The translations under genes were made by a program, and so were the position numbers. Under the pieces are notes generated by a model, which saw only the letters and a program-made list of their open reading frames with translations, made no database searches and had not been told where the DNA came from. Source: Denitratimonas yunnanensis (SeqCode) (GTDB taxonomy: Bacteria; Pseudomonadota; Gammaproteobacteria; Xanthomonadales; Xanthomonadaceae). From it: DNA of 64,000 nt. Positions 17,920 to 26,899 of this stretch are shown here, piece after piece; within the stretch, counting starts at the first letter, position 1, and the number at the start of each line of letters is the position of its first letter. The DNA lies in the NCBI GenBank assembly GCA_026410415.1, contig JAPMLR010000004.1, positions 124,001 through 188,000 on the forward strand. Reading direction: 5' to 3'.

Positions 17920-20399
17920 GGCCGGGATCGGGTTTCGGCGATCTTCGCCAACAGTTCGCGCATGGCGCGTGTGGGCTGCTCCTGATTGCCTTCCAGTGTC
18001 TCCAGCACGCGCAACGCAGCCTCTGCGTGCTGCCCGGCCTGGTCGATGTTGCCCAATGCAAGTTCCTGCCGGGCCAGAGCCTCGAGCAGCTGTGCGGTGG
18101 CCGGGTGGTTCTCGCCGAAGGCGCGGTGGGCGCTGGCCAGTGTCAGTTCCAGCAGGTCGCGGGCCGCTTCCGTCTGTCCGGTGTCGGCGAGCCAGAGCGC
18201 ATGTCGGCGACGCATGGTGATGGTATTGGGCGCATCCGGCCCGGTCTTTTCGGTGATGACATGCAGTGCGGCCTCGAAAAGCGGGCCGGCCTCCTCCAGC
18301 TTTTCCGGATCACCACTTTGATGCAGCGTGACAGCCAGATTGAACTGCAGTATCGGCAGCATGCGTGAGCCGGTGCCGTGCTGTCGGGACAGCACCGCGA
18401 GTATGGTGCGCTGCTCGGCCTCGGCCGAGGCCAGGTCCTTGTTGGCGGCGTGGAGTCCGGCAAGGCTGTTGCGCAGGGCCAGTGTCTGCGGGTGGTCCTC
18501 GCCCAGCACCCGGACCTGGCGCTGCACCAGGTCCTGCATCAGCGCGATGGCTGGCTCCCGTTGGCCGGACTCCCCCAGAACGATGGCGTAGTACTGTCCC
18601 GCATCGAGCGCACGCTGGTGGTCCGCGCCGACACGCGCCAGCAGTGTCTCGTAGGCCTCTTGCAGCAAGGGAAGAGCTTCCTTGTCGCGACCCTGATTGT
18701 AGAGGTTCCAGCCCAGGCGCGACTGCATCCGGGGCGCGAGTTCCGGGGCGATGCGGGAGAGTTTGCGTGCGTAGGGCAGATTGTCGCGCATCAGGGTTTC
18801 CGCACGCTTCAGGTCACCTCCATTGGTGAGGTGGTGACCCAGCTCCATGACAGCCTGCTGGGTTTCGAGCGAGTCGGGTGACAGATGCGCCCGGGCGGTT
18901 TCCAGCGCGGTTTCCAGATGCGCCAGTGCGCGTTTCTGGTCGCCGAGATTGAAGTAGGTCTGGGCGAGCGTGGTTTCGATCTCCACCTGCGCCTGGGGAT
19001 GCTCGGTCAGATCGGTGCGGATACGGTCGGAGGCGCGATCCAGCACGCGGCGCATCAGCGTCTGGTCCAGTTCGAAACTGACGGACGGGTCCGCGCTGGT
19101 CAGTACGTCGCTGAGGAAGCGGTGGCTCGCCTTTTCCCGGAGCATTGCCTGTTCTGCGCGATGCAGCGCCCAGGATGTGATCACCAATCCGCCGAGCATT
19201 GCCGCAGCAAACGCCGCGCAGGCGGCCACGGCGAGGCGGTTGCGACGCACGAATTTGCGCAGGGCACGAAGACGGCGGTGCGGTGCGGCCTGCGGGGGGT
19301 AGCCATCGAGCCAGCGTTTCAGGTCTTCGGCGAAAGACACGGCGCTCGGATACCTGAGGTTGCGGTCCGGCTGGGTGGCGCGCGCCACGATCCAGTCGAG
19401 GTCGTGACGCAGCACACGCCGCAGGCGCTGAGGTGGCGTGCGCAGCCTCGCTGCCAGGTCCGACATTTCCTCGGGAGAAAGGGTGGCCAGCTCATCGGAG
19501 GGGCGCAGCGGGTCGCTGCTGCTGTCGCCGCTGGCGCGGGAGCCGCGTGGGCGCTTGCCGGAAACGAGTTCGTACAGGATCGCGCCGAGCGAGTAGACAT
19601 CGCTGCGGCTGTCGATGTCCGAGCTCGCGGTGATCTGCTCGGGGCTCATGTAGCCAGGCGTGCCGGCGGCCAGCATCTGATGGCCGGCACCGGTGCGTGC
19701 GGCGATGCCGAAATCGATGATCTTCGGCATCGGTTCGCCACCGGTATCGCCAATCAGGATGTTGCCCGGCTTGAGGTCGCGATGGATCACGCCCTTCTGG
19801 TGTGCATGTTGCACGCCTTCGGTCACACGGATAAGCAGCTTCACACGCTCGCGCAGGCTGAGTTTGTGTTCGCTGCACCAGCGCGTGAGCGACTGGCCCT
19901 CGATGTATTCCATCACCAGATACAGGCGACCCCTGTCGTCGTTTCCGGCATCCATGATCTGGGCGATCGCAGGGTGCTGCATGTGCGCCAGCATCTGGCG
20001 CTCGAATTCGAAATAGTGGCGGCGCTCGCGATCACCTGTGTGGATGCCGATCACCTTGATCGCCACCTTCATGTCGTAGGCGCCGTCGGCGCGATGGCCC
20101 AGGTAGACCTGGCCCATGCCGCCTTTGCCGATCAGGTGCCCCACCTGCCACGGCCCGAAGCGAGTGCCCGGAGGCAGGATTTCCGGATCGGCAGGGAGTG
20201 ATGTTCCCAGTTCGCGCAATGGCTTCCGGACTGCTTCGGTGGCTGCCGCCTCGGCATCCAGCATCTTCAGAAGTTCGCGCAGCAACTCGGGATGGTCATC
20301 GGCCTGTGCATGAGCAAAGGCAATCCGCTCGGGCGCTGGCAGGGTGCAGGCACGATGAAAAAGATCGTCCAAGCGCGCCCAATCGTCTGGATTCAGCAT
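17916..20399 (-). CDS. Membrane-anchored Ser/Thr protein kinase with TPR-like C-terminus
   Basis: An 827-aa Hanks-type kinase. Residues 1-70 form the small helical region typical of ECF-linked kinases in this group. The kinase domain (about 84-370) has G-K-G-G-M-G at 91-96, the ATP-binding Lys115, the catalytic loop H-R-D-L-K-P-G-N (Asp208, Asn213) and D-F-G at 229-231. All catalytic residues are present. A TM helix near 390-415 is followed by a long alpha-helical repeat region of TPR character to the C-terminus, outside the cytoplasm. Such kinases usually sit next to an ECF sigma factor, but none is found here. Instead the gene overlaps tyrA by 4 nt. Confidence 0.9.
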   Translation of the reverse strand: MLNPDDWARLDDLFHRACTLPAPERIAFAHAQADDHPELLRELLKMLDAEAAATEAVRKPLRELGTSLPADPEILPPGTRFGPWQVGHLIGKGGMGQVYLGHRADGAYDMKVAIKVIGIHTGDRERRHYFEFERQMLAHMQHPAIAQIMDAGNDDRGRLYLVMEYIEGQSLTRWCSEHKLSLRERVKLLIRVTEGVQHAHQKGVIHRDLKPGNILIGDTGGEPMPKIIDFGIAARTGAGHQMLAAGTPGYMSPEQITASSDIDSRSDVYSLGAILYELVSGKRPRGSRASGDSSSDPLRPSDELATLSPEEMSDLAARLRTPPQRLRRVLRHDLDWIVARATQPDRNLRYPSAVSFAEDLKRWLDGYPPQAAPHRRLRALRKFVRRNRLAVAACAAFAAAMLGGLVITSWALHRAEQAMLREKASHRFLSDVLTSADPSVSFELDQTLMRRVLDRASDRIRTDLTEHPQAQVEIETTLAQTYFNLGDQKRALAHLETALETARAHLSPDSLETQQAVMELGHHLTNGGDLKRAETLMRDNLPYARKLSRIAPELAPRMQSRLGWNLYNQGRDKEALPLLQEAYETLLARVGADHQRALDAGQYYAIVLGESGQREPAIALMQDLVQRQVRVLGEDHPQTLALRNSLAGLHAANKDLASAEAEQRTILAVLSRQHGTGSRMLPILQFNLAVTLHQSGDPEKLEEAGPLFEAALHVITEKTGPDAPNTITMRRRHALWLADTGQTEAARDLLELTLASAHRAFGENHPATAQLLEALARQELALGNIDQAGQHAEAALRVLETLEGNQEQPTRAMRELLAKIAETRSRP

Positions 20400-20579
20400 G
20401 TCGTCCCCCTGTGGCCATGTCGCAACGAGGCGGAAAATGCCGCTGCATGCATGGAGCGGCGATGATACCGCCTTCGCGGAGGCAGGCCCCGCTGCCGCGG
20501 CGGGAAGTCTTCAACGGCTCATCGTCAGCGGCTCATCGATGGGGCGGGTCGGTGCAACACCTGGTTGCCGCGCCCGCGC

Positions 20580-21983
20580 CTACACCCATCCGGTGGCGTA
20601 GAACATCGCGATGATGAAGAACACCGCCATCGTCTTGATGACGGTAATCGCGAAGATGTCCTTGTAACTCTGGCGGTGGGTCAGGCCGGTCACCGCAAGC
20701 AGGGTGATCACGGCGCCGTTGTGCGGCAATGTGTCCATGCCGCCGGAGGCCATCGAAGCCACGCGGTGCAATACCTCCATCGAGATGCCGGCGGCGTTGG
20801 CGTTGGCGATGAAGGTGTCGGCCATCGCCGCCAGCGCGATGCTCATGCCGCCGGAGGCCGAGCCGGTGATGCCGGCGAGCGCGGTCACGGTGATGGCCTC
20901 GTTGATCAGCGGGTTCGGAATCGAACCGAGTGCATTGGCGACCACCAGAAAGCCGGGCAGCGCGGCGATCACGGCACCGAAGCCATACTCGGACGCGGTG
21001 TTGCCGGCCGCCAGCAACGCCCCGCCGACAGCGGCCTTGGAGCCTTCGGCAAAGCTCGTCAGCACCGGCTTCCACGCAAATGCCAACACCGTCAGGATGC
21101 CCACCAGCAGCGCGCCCATGACCGCCCAGATCGCGGTGATGCGCGCCACTTCCTGCACCACTGGCGCAGGATTTCCGATCACGGCGGGCACGAAGCTGTG
21201 GCTTGCGCCGTAGACTTGCGGAATCCACCAGGTGAACACGATGTTGCTCACGCCCACCAGCACCAGCGGCAGCAGCGCGATCAGCGGATGGGGGAGTTTG
21301 CCGCCGGAATAGGCGGCGGGTTCGTTCACCAGTGTGGCGGCATCGCCATAGCCTTCGCCGAGGCGATACGCGGCGCGGCGGCGCCACTCCAGATACAGCA
21401 TCCCGAGCACCAGAATGAACACGCCGCCGAGTGTGCCGAGGATCGGTGCCGCCCAGGTATTGGTGCCGAAGAACGTGGTCGGGATGATGTTCTGGATCTG
21501 GGGTGTGCCCGGCAACGCATCCATCGTGAAAGTGAATGCACCCAGCGCGATGGTGCCGGGGATCAGGCGCTTGGGGATGTCGCCCTGACGGAACAGTTCG
21601 GCGGCAAACGGGTACACCGCGAACACCACCACGAACAGCGACACCCCGCCATAGGTCAGCAGCGCGCAGACCAGCACGATCGACAGCATCGCGCGTTGTG
21701 CTCCGACGATGCGGATGGTGGCGCTGACGATCGCCTTGGAAAACCCCGACAGCTCGATGACCTTGCCGAATACCGCGCCGAGCACGAACACGGGGAAGTA
21801 GAGCTTGAGGAATCCGACCATCTTGTCCATGAACAAGCCGGTGAACATCGGGGCCACCAACGAAGGGTCGGTCAGCAACACCGCGCCGAGCGCGGCCACG
21901 GGTGCGAACAGGATGACGCTGTAGCCTCGGTAGGCCACGAACATCAGGAAGCACAGCGAGGCCAGAACGATCAGGAAAGCCAT
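20580..21983 (-). CDS. GntP-family permease
   Basis: A 467-aa inner-membrane proton symporter with about 12 hydrophobic segments. Family marks are the G-S-A-S-G-G-M and S-G-G-M-D-T-L-P-H-N-G motifs in the second half and the early P-V-F-V-L-G-A-V-F segment. GntP proteins import gluconate or short hydroxyacids, including 3-hydroxybutyrate. Substrate cannot be read from sequence, but the divergent TonB receptor and PHB-depolymerase-like gene favour hydroxybutyrate. I chose the ATG at 21983 over a TTG 15 nt upstream because it is the first ATG and a hydrophobic segment follows at once. Confidence 0.85.
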   Translation of the reverse strand: MAFLIVLASLCFLMFVAYRGYSVILFAPVAALGAVLLTDPSLVAPMFTGLFMDKMVGFLKLYFPVFVLGAVFGKVIELSGFSKAIVSATIRIVGAQRAMLSIVLVCALLTYGGVSLFVVVFAVYPFAAELFRQGDIPKRLIPGTIALGAFTFTMDALPGTPQIQNIIPTTFFGTNTWAAPILGTLGGVFILVLGMLYLEWRRRAAYRLGEGYGDAATLVNEPAAYSGGKLPHPLIALLPLVLVGVSNIVFTWWIPQVYGASHSFVPAVIGNPAPVVQEVARITAIWAVMGALLVGILTVLAFAWKPVLTSFAEGSKAAVGGALLAAGNTASEYGFGAVIAALPGFLVVANALGSIPNPLINEAITVTALAGITGSASGGMSIALAAMADTFIANANAAGISMEVLHRVASMASGGMDTLPHNGAVITLLAVTGLTHRQSYKDIFAITVIKTMAVFFIIAMFYATGWV

Positions 21984-22045
21984 GGGCGGATTCCGCAAGG
22001 ATTTTCAGGCCGGGAGTGTGATGAGGCGGTGTCGTGGCAGCCCAC

Positions 22046-22059
22046 TGTACGAAGGTACA
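22046..22059. promoter_or_regulatory. Palindrome in the gntP/TonB divergent region
   Basis: TGTAC-GAAG-GTACA is a perfect 5-bp inverted repeat, 62 nt from the permease start and 92 nt from the receptor start. It is a candidate operator for a regulator acting on both genes, but no regulator gene is adjacent. Confidence 0.3.
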
Positions 22060-22150
22060 AGTGCCTGCACGAGGGCGATTCCCCACTATGCGCCGCACAC
22101 GAAAAGCGGCCGCAGGGGCTGCTGACAACGACAACGAAGGAAGCTCCGTA

Positions 22151-24397
22151 ATGAAACGTACCCATCTGAGTGTGGCCATCGGCATGCTGCTGGGTCTCGC
22201 CGCGTCCGCGCAGGCACAGGCCCAGAGTCCGGGACAAGCGGGCACGGAAGGTAGCGAGGAGGCGCAGCGGCTGGACAACGTGACGGTGACTGCCCGCCGG
22301 CGCGAGGAATCCATCTTCGACGTGCCGGTTTCTGTCAGCGCCTTCGGCGAGTCGGACTTGATCGAGAAGCAGGCCGTGTCCATCGACGGGTTGCAGGGAG
22401 CGGTGCCCAACCTCAACATCGTGCAGGGCCGCGGTTCGGCCAACAGCGCGAACGTGTTCATTCGCGGCATCGGCCAGCCGGATGCGCTGCAGACGTTCGA
22501 TCCGGGCGTCGGCATGTACGTGGACGACATCTACTATTCGCGCATCAACGGCGCACTGTTCTCGCTGTTCGACGTGCAGCAGGTCGAAGTCCTGCGCGGC
22601 CCGCAAGGGACGCTGTACGGCAAGAATTCCACCGGTGGCGCGATCAAGGTCACGACCAAGAACCCGTTCGACGACGAGGGCGGCGCGGTCGAGTTGAGCA
22701 TGGGCAACTTCGGGCGTGCCGAGGGGCGCGTCTATGCTGCCGGCCAGCTCAGCGATACCATCGCGGCCAGCGTCGCGGGTGCATGGCTGACGCATGACGG
22801 CTATGTGTCCGATCCGGTCAGCGGTCGGAAGTTCAACGACGATGACACCAAGGCGCTGCGCGCCAAGCTGGCGTTTCGCCCCAGCGACACGTTCCGCGCC
22901 ACCTTCGCCATCGATCACACCAAGCAGGATGCCGCCCTGACCATGGGGCGGCCCATGGCCCCGCTGATCCGTACCGATCTGGCGTTGGGGCCGGTGGTGC
23001 TGAGGCCTGCGTCGACCGGCGAGTTCGACTTCCACTCGCGCACCTCGTTCTCGCCGGATCAGGGGCAGGATCTGAAGCATCAGGGCCTGACACTGGCGAT
23101 GGAATGGGATCTGAGCGACAGCTGGCTGTTCAAGAGCATCACCGGTCACCGCCGTCTGGATACCCATTCCTTCATCGACATCGATGCCTCCGAGTACGAG
23201 CTGGGCGACGTGCTGGTCGCGATCGATCAGCAGCAGACCAGTCAGGAATTCCAGTGGCAGTTCGACAACGGTTCGAATGTGCAGTCGACGTTCGGGCTGT
23301 TCTACATGAAGGAGAACGTGCCGTCGCATCAGGAAGCCTATGCCGATGATCTGTTCGGTCTGGCGGGCACGCCGATCGACTTCCTCCGCACCATCGACGA
23401 CGACCTGACCAGCAAGAGCCTGGCGGCGTTCGCGCACGTCAACTGGGAATTCGCGCCGACGTGGACGCTGGCCGCCGGCCTGCGTTACTCGCGTGACGAA
23501 AAGACTTATGACCGCACCACCAGCACCTACTGGGGCCCGTTGTTTGCCGCGCTGAATGAAACGGTGGCGTTCGACGGCAAGGCCAGCTGGTCCGCCTGGA
23601 CGCCGTCGATCAGCGTGCAGAAGGACTTCAGCGATCGCGTGATGGGTTATGTGTCGGCCAACCGCGGCTTCAAGTCCGGCGGCTTCAACGGGCGTGCGAA
23701 CAGTGCGGTCGATGCCGCCAATCCGGTGTTCGATCCGGAGTTCGTGTGGACCTACGAAGCGGGCTTGAAGGGTACGTCGGCCGACGGTCGCTTCCGTGGT
23801 GGTGCGTCGGTGTTCGTCAGCGACTACAGCGACTTCCAGGCGCGCGTATCGCAGGACGTGGGCAGCTTCCCGGTGCTCAACGCCGCAGAGCTCGACATCA
23901 AGGGCTTCGAGCTGGAAGGCGCCGCGTTCATCGGCGAGGCCACCTCGCTCTCCGCGCAGATCGGCTGGCTGGACGCCGAGTACAAGCGTTTCGACGATTT
24001 CCGCCTCGATCCGACCTATCCGGGTTTCGATCTGAACGTGAATCACGACCACGTGCCGTTCTCGCCGGACTGGACCGCGCGCGTTGCGCTGAATCACACC
24101 TTCTCGCTGGCCAACGGCTCGGCGCTTGCGGTGGGCGGCGATGTGTCCTACCGCGGCAAGACTTGGCTTTCGGTCGACAATCGCGATGTGTTGAGTCAGG
24201 ACGCCTACACCCTGATGGGTCTCTACACGGTGTGGGATTCTCCGCAGTACACGTGGCAGGTGCGCGCCGGCATCCGCAACCTGACCGACGAGGTTTACAA
24301 GATCGATGGCCAGGAGTTCGCCAGCGTCGGCAACATCCAGACCGCCTACTATGGCTGGCGCCGCAACTGGTACCTGTCGGCACGCTACAACTTCTGA
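22151..24397 (+). CDS. TonB-dependent outer-membrane receptor
   Basis: A 748-aa ligand-gated outer-membrane transporter energised by TonB-ExbBD. It has a signal peptide (about 1-24, ending A-Q-A-Q). The plug domain starts with a TonB-box-like L-D-N-V-T-V-T-A-R-R and continues with I-R-G-I-G and E-V-L-R-G-P-Q-G-T-L-Y-G-K-N. A beta barrel follows, closing with A-R-Y-N-F and a terminal Phe as expected. The A-R-R-R-E-E-S start and R-G-P-Q-G-T-L-Y-G-K-N-S-T-G-G-A motif are of the catecholate/oligomer-type receptor subfamily common in xanthomonads. Neighbours point to a hydroxyalkanoate-derived substrate, which is an inference. The start at 22151 has GGAAG upstream. Confidence 0.93.
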   Translation: MKRTHLSVAIGMLLGLAASAQAQAQSPGQAGTEGSEEAQRLDNVTVTARRREESIFDVPVSVSAFGESDLIEKQAVSIDGLQGAVPNLNIVQGRGSANSANVFIRGIGQPDALQTFDPGVGMYVDDIYYSRINGALFSLFDVQQVEVLRGPQGTLYGKNSTGGAIKVTTKNPFDDEGGAVELSMGNFGRAEGRVYAAGQLSDTIAASVAGAWLTHDGYVSDPVSGRKFNDDDTKALRAKLAFRPSDTFRATFAIDHTKQDAALTMGRPMAPLIRTDLALGPVVLRPASTGEFDFHSRTSFSPDQGQDLKHQGLTLAMEWDLSDSWLFKSITGHRRLDTHSFIDIDASEYELGDVLVAIDQQQTSQEFQWQFDNGSNVQSTFGLFYMKENVPSHQEAYADDLFGLAGTPIDFLRTIDDDLTSKSLAAFAHVNWEFAPTWTLAAGLRYSRDEKTYDRTTSTYWGPLFAALNETVAFDGKASWSAWTPSISVQKDFSDRVMGYVSANRGFKSGGFNGRANSAVDAANPVFDPEFVWTYEAGLKGTSADGRFRGGASVFVSDYSDFQARVSQDVGSFPVLNAAELDIKGFELEGAAFIGEATSLSAQIGWLDAEYKRFDDFRLDPTYPGFDLNVNHDHVPFSPDWTARVALNHTFSLANGSALAVGGDVSYRGKTWLSVDNRDVLSQDAYTLMGLYTVWDSPQYTWQVRAGIRNLTDEVYKIDGQEFASVGNIQTAYYGWRRNWYLSARYNF

Positions 24398-24421
24398 TCT
24401 CTCCGTTGTTCGATGTGTTTC

Positions 24422-24447
24422 CGGGCCGCGTGAGCGGCCCGCTTTTT
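24422..24447 (+). terminator. Terminator between the TonB receptor and the depolymerase
   Basis: The stem CGGGCCGC (24422-24429) pairs with GCGGCCCG (24434-24441) around a 4-nt loop and is followed by CTTTTT. It ends just before the AGGAG site of the next gene, so readthrough would be required for co-transcription. Confidence 0.8.
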
Positions 24448-24460
24448 GAGGAGCAAGACG

Positions 24461-25504
24461 ATGCAACGGATGCGCCCCCTCGTTCTGGCCATGTTGAGCA
24501 CGGTGCTACTGGCCGGATGTGGCACCCAAGCGGCCGAGTCCGCGCTTCCCGAGTTCACCCTCGATGCGGATCGGGTCAGCGTGGTCGGATTGTCCTCCGG
24601 CGCCGCGATGGCGCAGCAGGTGCATTTCGCCTGGTCGGACAAGTTCATCGGCGCCGGGCTCATCGCCGGCCCGCCGCTGGGATGTGCGGAAGGCGATCTG
24701 GGCATTGCGCTGGGTCGGTGCATGAAGGCGCAGCCGGACGCGCCGGATGCGGTGAAACTGGCCGAGCGTGCCCGTACCTTGGCGGACGCCGGGAGGATCG
24801 CGCCGCTTTCGGGACTGGATGGCGACCGCGTTTACGTGCTGCATGGTCGCGCCGACGCCACCGTCGATGCCGCCGTGGCACGCGCGTCCTATTCGATCTA
24901 CACCGCCGTGCAACGTGAAGCGGCAACGCCGCCGGTCAAGGGCATGACTCTGGTCTGGGACGACGACCGCGACTTTGGCCATGCCTGGCCCACGCGCGAG
25001 GCAGGGCAGGAATGCGCGGTGACGCAGGCGCCCTACATCGCGGCATGTGGTTTCGATGCCGCTGGCGAGATGCTTCGCTCGCTCTACGGCGAGGCACCGC
25101 GCGAGGCCACCGAGGCGGGTGGCGCAGTACATCGTTTCGATCAGAACAAATTCCGCCCCGACGGCGAAGACGCATTTCTGGCCGACGAAGGGTTTCTCTA
25201 TGCCCCGCCGCAGTGCAGTGATGGCGAGTCGTGCGGCCTGGTCATCGCGTTCCATGGTTGCGAACAGAACGCGGATGCACTGGGTGATCGATTCGTTCGG
25301 GACATCGGCCTGAACCGTTGGGCGGATGCCCATGATCTGGTGGTGGTTTATCCGCAGACGCGGGCCAGCTTCATGCCGCTCAATCCGAAGGGTTGCTGGG
25401 ACTGGTGGGGTTACTCCGGCGCCGATTACGACACGCGGAATGGCGTGCAACTGCGTTGGCTGGCGAATCTGGTCGATGCGCTGGGGATTCCGTTATCGCC
25501 GTGA
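24461..25504 (+). CDS. Poly(3-hydroxybutyrate)-depolymerase-like lipoprotein
   Basis: A 347-aa alpha/beta hydrolase of the Esterase_phd/PHB-depolymerase group. The signal peptide ends in a good lipobox, L-A-G-C with Cys20, so it should be lipid-anchored. The nucleophile elbow is G-L-S-S-G (43-47, Ser45). The Asp-His partners are probably in H-G-R-A-D and F-G-H-A-W-P. The C-terminal C-W-D-W-W-G-Y motif is typical of these depolymerases. The ATG at 24461 follows AGGAG. The 3' end overlaps the convergent queG gene by 12 nt. Activity on PHB rather than on another ester is inferred from family and from the neighbouring receptor and GntP permease. Confidence 0.82.
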   Translation: MQRMRPLVLAMLSTVLLAGCGTQAAESALPEFTLDADRVSVVGLSSGAAMAQQVHFAWSDKFIGAGLIAGPPLGCAEGDLGIALGRCMKAQPDAPDAVKLAERARTLADAGRIAPLSGLDGDRVYVLHGRADATVDAAVARASYSIYTAVQREAATPPVKGMTLVWDDDRDFGHAWPTREAGQECAVTQAPYIAACGFDAAGEMLRSLYGEAPREATEAGGAVHRFDQNKFRPDGEDAFLADEGFLYAPPQCSDGESCGLVIAFHGCEQNADALGDRFVRDIGLNRWADAHDLVVVYPQTRASFMPLNPKGCWDWWGYSGADYDTRNGVQLRWLANLVDALGIPLSP

Positions 25505-26563
25505 CGCATGCCGGGCCAATGCCCAGGCCACGTGTTCGCGTACCAGTTCGGAGGGATGGCTTTCGCGTGATTGCAGCGCGGCGAGCACTTCCGGCGTGGT
25601 CGGCGCATTGCCCAGCGCCACGGCGATGTTGCGCAGCCAGCCGATGTGGCCGGTGCGGCGGATGGCCGAGCCTTCGGTGCGGCGCAGGAATTCAACCTCT
25701 TCCCAGGCGAACAGCTCGGCCAGCGTGGCGTGGTCCAGAGCGTTGCGCACGCGGAAATCCGGTTCGTCGTGGCGCTGCGCGAACTTGTTCCACGGGCACA
25801 CCAACTGGCAGTCGTCGCAGCCGAAGATGCGGTTGCCCATCGGCGCTCGCAGGTCTTCCGGAATCGCGCCGCGCAGTTCGATCGTCAGGTAGCTGATGCA
25901 GCGTCGCGCATCGACGCGATACGGCGCGATGATCGCCTGCGTGGGGCAGACATCGATGCAGCGGGTGCAGGTGCCGCAGTGCGCGCTGGGTTCGGCATCG
26001 GTGGGCAGCGGCAGATCGGTGAACAGCTCGCCCAGGAAGAACCATGAACCGGCGTGGCGGTTGATCAGGCAGGTGTGCTTGCCGATCCAGCCCAGGCCGC
26101 CGTTGCGGGCCAGCGCGCGTTCCAGCACCGGCGCCGAGTCGGTGAAGGCGCGGTAGCCGAACGGGCCGATGCGTTCTGTCAGCCGGCTGGCAAGCTTCTG
26201 CAGGCGGTTGCGAATCAGCTTGTGATAGTCGCGCCCCAGTGCGTAGCGCGCGACATAGGCGCGCTCGCCATCCTGCAGTGTGGCCCAGGCTTTGTCCGGA
26301 TCGGCTTCGCCATAGTCCATCCGCACCGAGATCACCCGCAGCGTGCCTTCCACCAGACGTTCGGGGTGGGCGCGCAGTTCCGTATTGCGCGCCATGTAGT
26401 CCATTTCCCCATGCATGCCGTCGGCCAGCCAGCGTTCCAGGTGCGCGGCGTCGGCACGCAGGCCGGTGTCGGCGATACCCAGCTGCTGGAAGCCGAGCTC
26501 GGTGGCCCAGAGGCGCAACTCGGTGGCAAGTTCGGCAAGATCGGTGGTGGAGGCGAGCGGCAT
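25493..26563 (-). CDS. queG: Epoxyqueuosine reductase QueG
   Basis: QueG makes queuosine in tRNA by reducing epoxyqueuosine and uses cobalamin and two [4Fe-4S] clusters. The 356-aa product has cluster motifs C-G-T-C-T-R-C-I-D-V-C-P and C-D-D-C-Q-L-V-C-P-W-N. The cobalamin-binding region contains the R-Y-A-L-G-R-D-Y-H motif, and the C-terminal part resembles HEAT repeats. I chose M-P-L-A-S-T at 26563. An earlier in-frame start would run into a REP element at 26574-26595. In many bacteria queG lies next to nnrD and tsaE, as it does here, though divergently. Confidence 0.94.
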   Translation of the reverse strand: MPLASTTDLAELATELRLWATELGFQQLGIADTGLRADAAHLERWLADGMHGEMDYMARNTELRAHPERLVEGTLRVISVRMDYGEADPDKAWATLQDGERAYVARYALGRDYHKLIRNRLQKLASRLTERIGPFGYRAFTDSAPVLERALARNGGLGWIGKHTCLINRHAGSWFFLGELFTDLPLPTDAEPSAHCGTCTRCIDVCPTQAIIAPYRVDARRCISYLTIELRGAIPEDLRAPMGNRIFGCDDCQLVCPWNKFAQRHDEPDFRVRNALDHATLAELFAWEEVEFLRRTEGSAIRRTGHIGWLRNIAVALGNAPTTPEVLAALQSRESHPSELVREHVAWALARHASRR

Positions 26564-26573
26564 GGTGGGAATG

Positions 26574-26595
26574 GTAGGAGCGGCTTTGGCCGCGA
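26574..26595 (+). repeat. GTAG-headed REP (GCGGC type)
   Basis: A GTAG head at 26574-26577 is followed by a hairpin, GCGGC (26580-26584) TTTG GCCGC (26589-26593). This form is widespread in pseudomonads and xanthomonads. It lies just upstream of queG. Confidence 0.7.
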
Positions 26596-26639
26596 ACAAA
26601 CCCTCTTCGGCCAGTCGAATCCCGCCATGCGGCCCGATA

Positions 26640-26866
26640 CGTCATTGCGAGTGAAGCGATGCACGCCATGCCGTACGACAACCATGCCGCGCAAACCGCC
26701 CAGGTCGCGCCTGCGCGCGCGACGGAGCGCATCGCGGCGGGGGTCGCATCGCAAACCACGTCGGGGATGTAACCCCGACCTACCGCATCACGAACCATGC
26801 CGCGCAATTTGCGCAAACCGCACAGATCGCGCCTGCGCGCGCGACGGAACGCCACTCGCAATGACG
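26640..26866. repeat. 227-bp element bounded by 14-bp inverted repeats
   Basis: CGTCATTGCGAGTG at 26640-26653 is exactly inverted as CACTCGCAATGACG at 26853-26866. Inside are two imperfect direct copies of a 'ccatgccgcgcaa...cgcgcctgcgcgcgcgacgga' block (near 26682 and near 26793) and one REP hairpin at 26760-26783. There is no open frame of interest. The layout is that of a non-autonomous, MITE-like element, but I saw no target-site duplication. Confidence 0.6.
26760..26783 (-). repeat. REP hairpin, GTCGGGG type
   Basis: GTCGGGG, loop ATGTAA, CCCCGAC, then CTAC, i.e. a GTAG-headed REP read on the minus strand. The same unit recurs at 30493-30516, 33013-33035 and, with a changed head, at 44241-44264. 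Confidence 0.75.
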
Positions 26867-26899
26867 GTTGCTGCCCCGGTCCTCTAAAATCCTTTCCCC

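Noticed and set aside
21971..24466. Long open frame opposite the TonB receptor (about 831 codons)
   Set aside because: It mirrors the receptor and has no domain signal. Codon periodicity belongs to the other strand.
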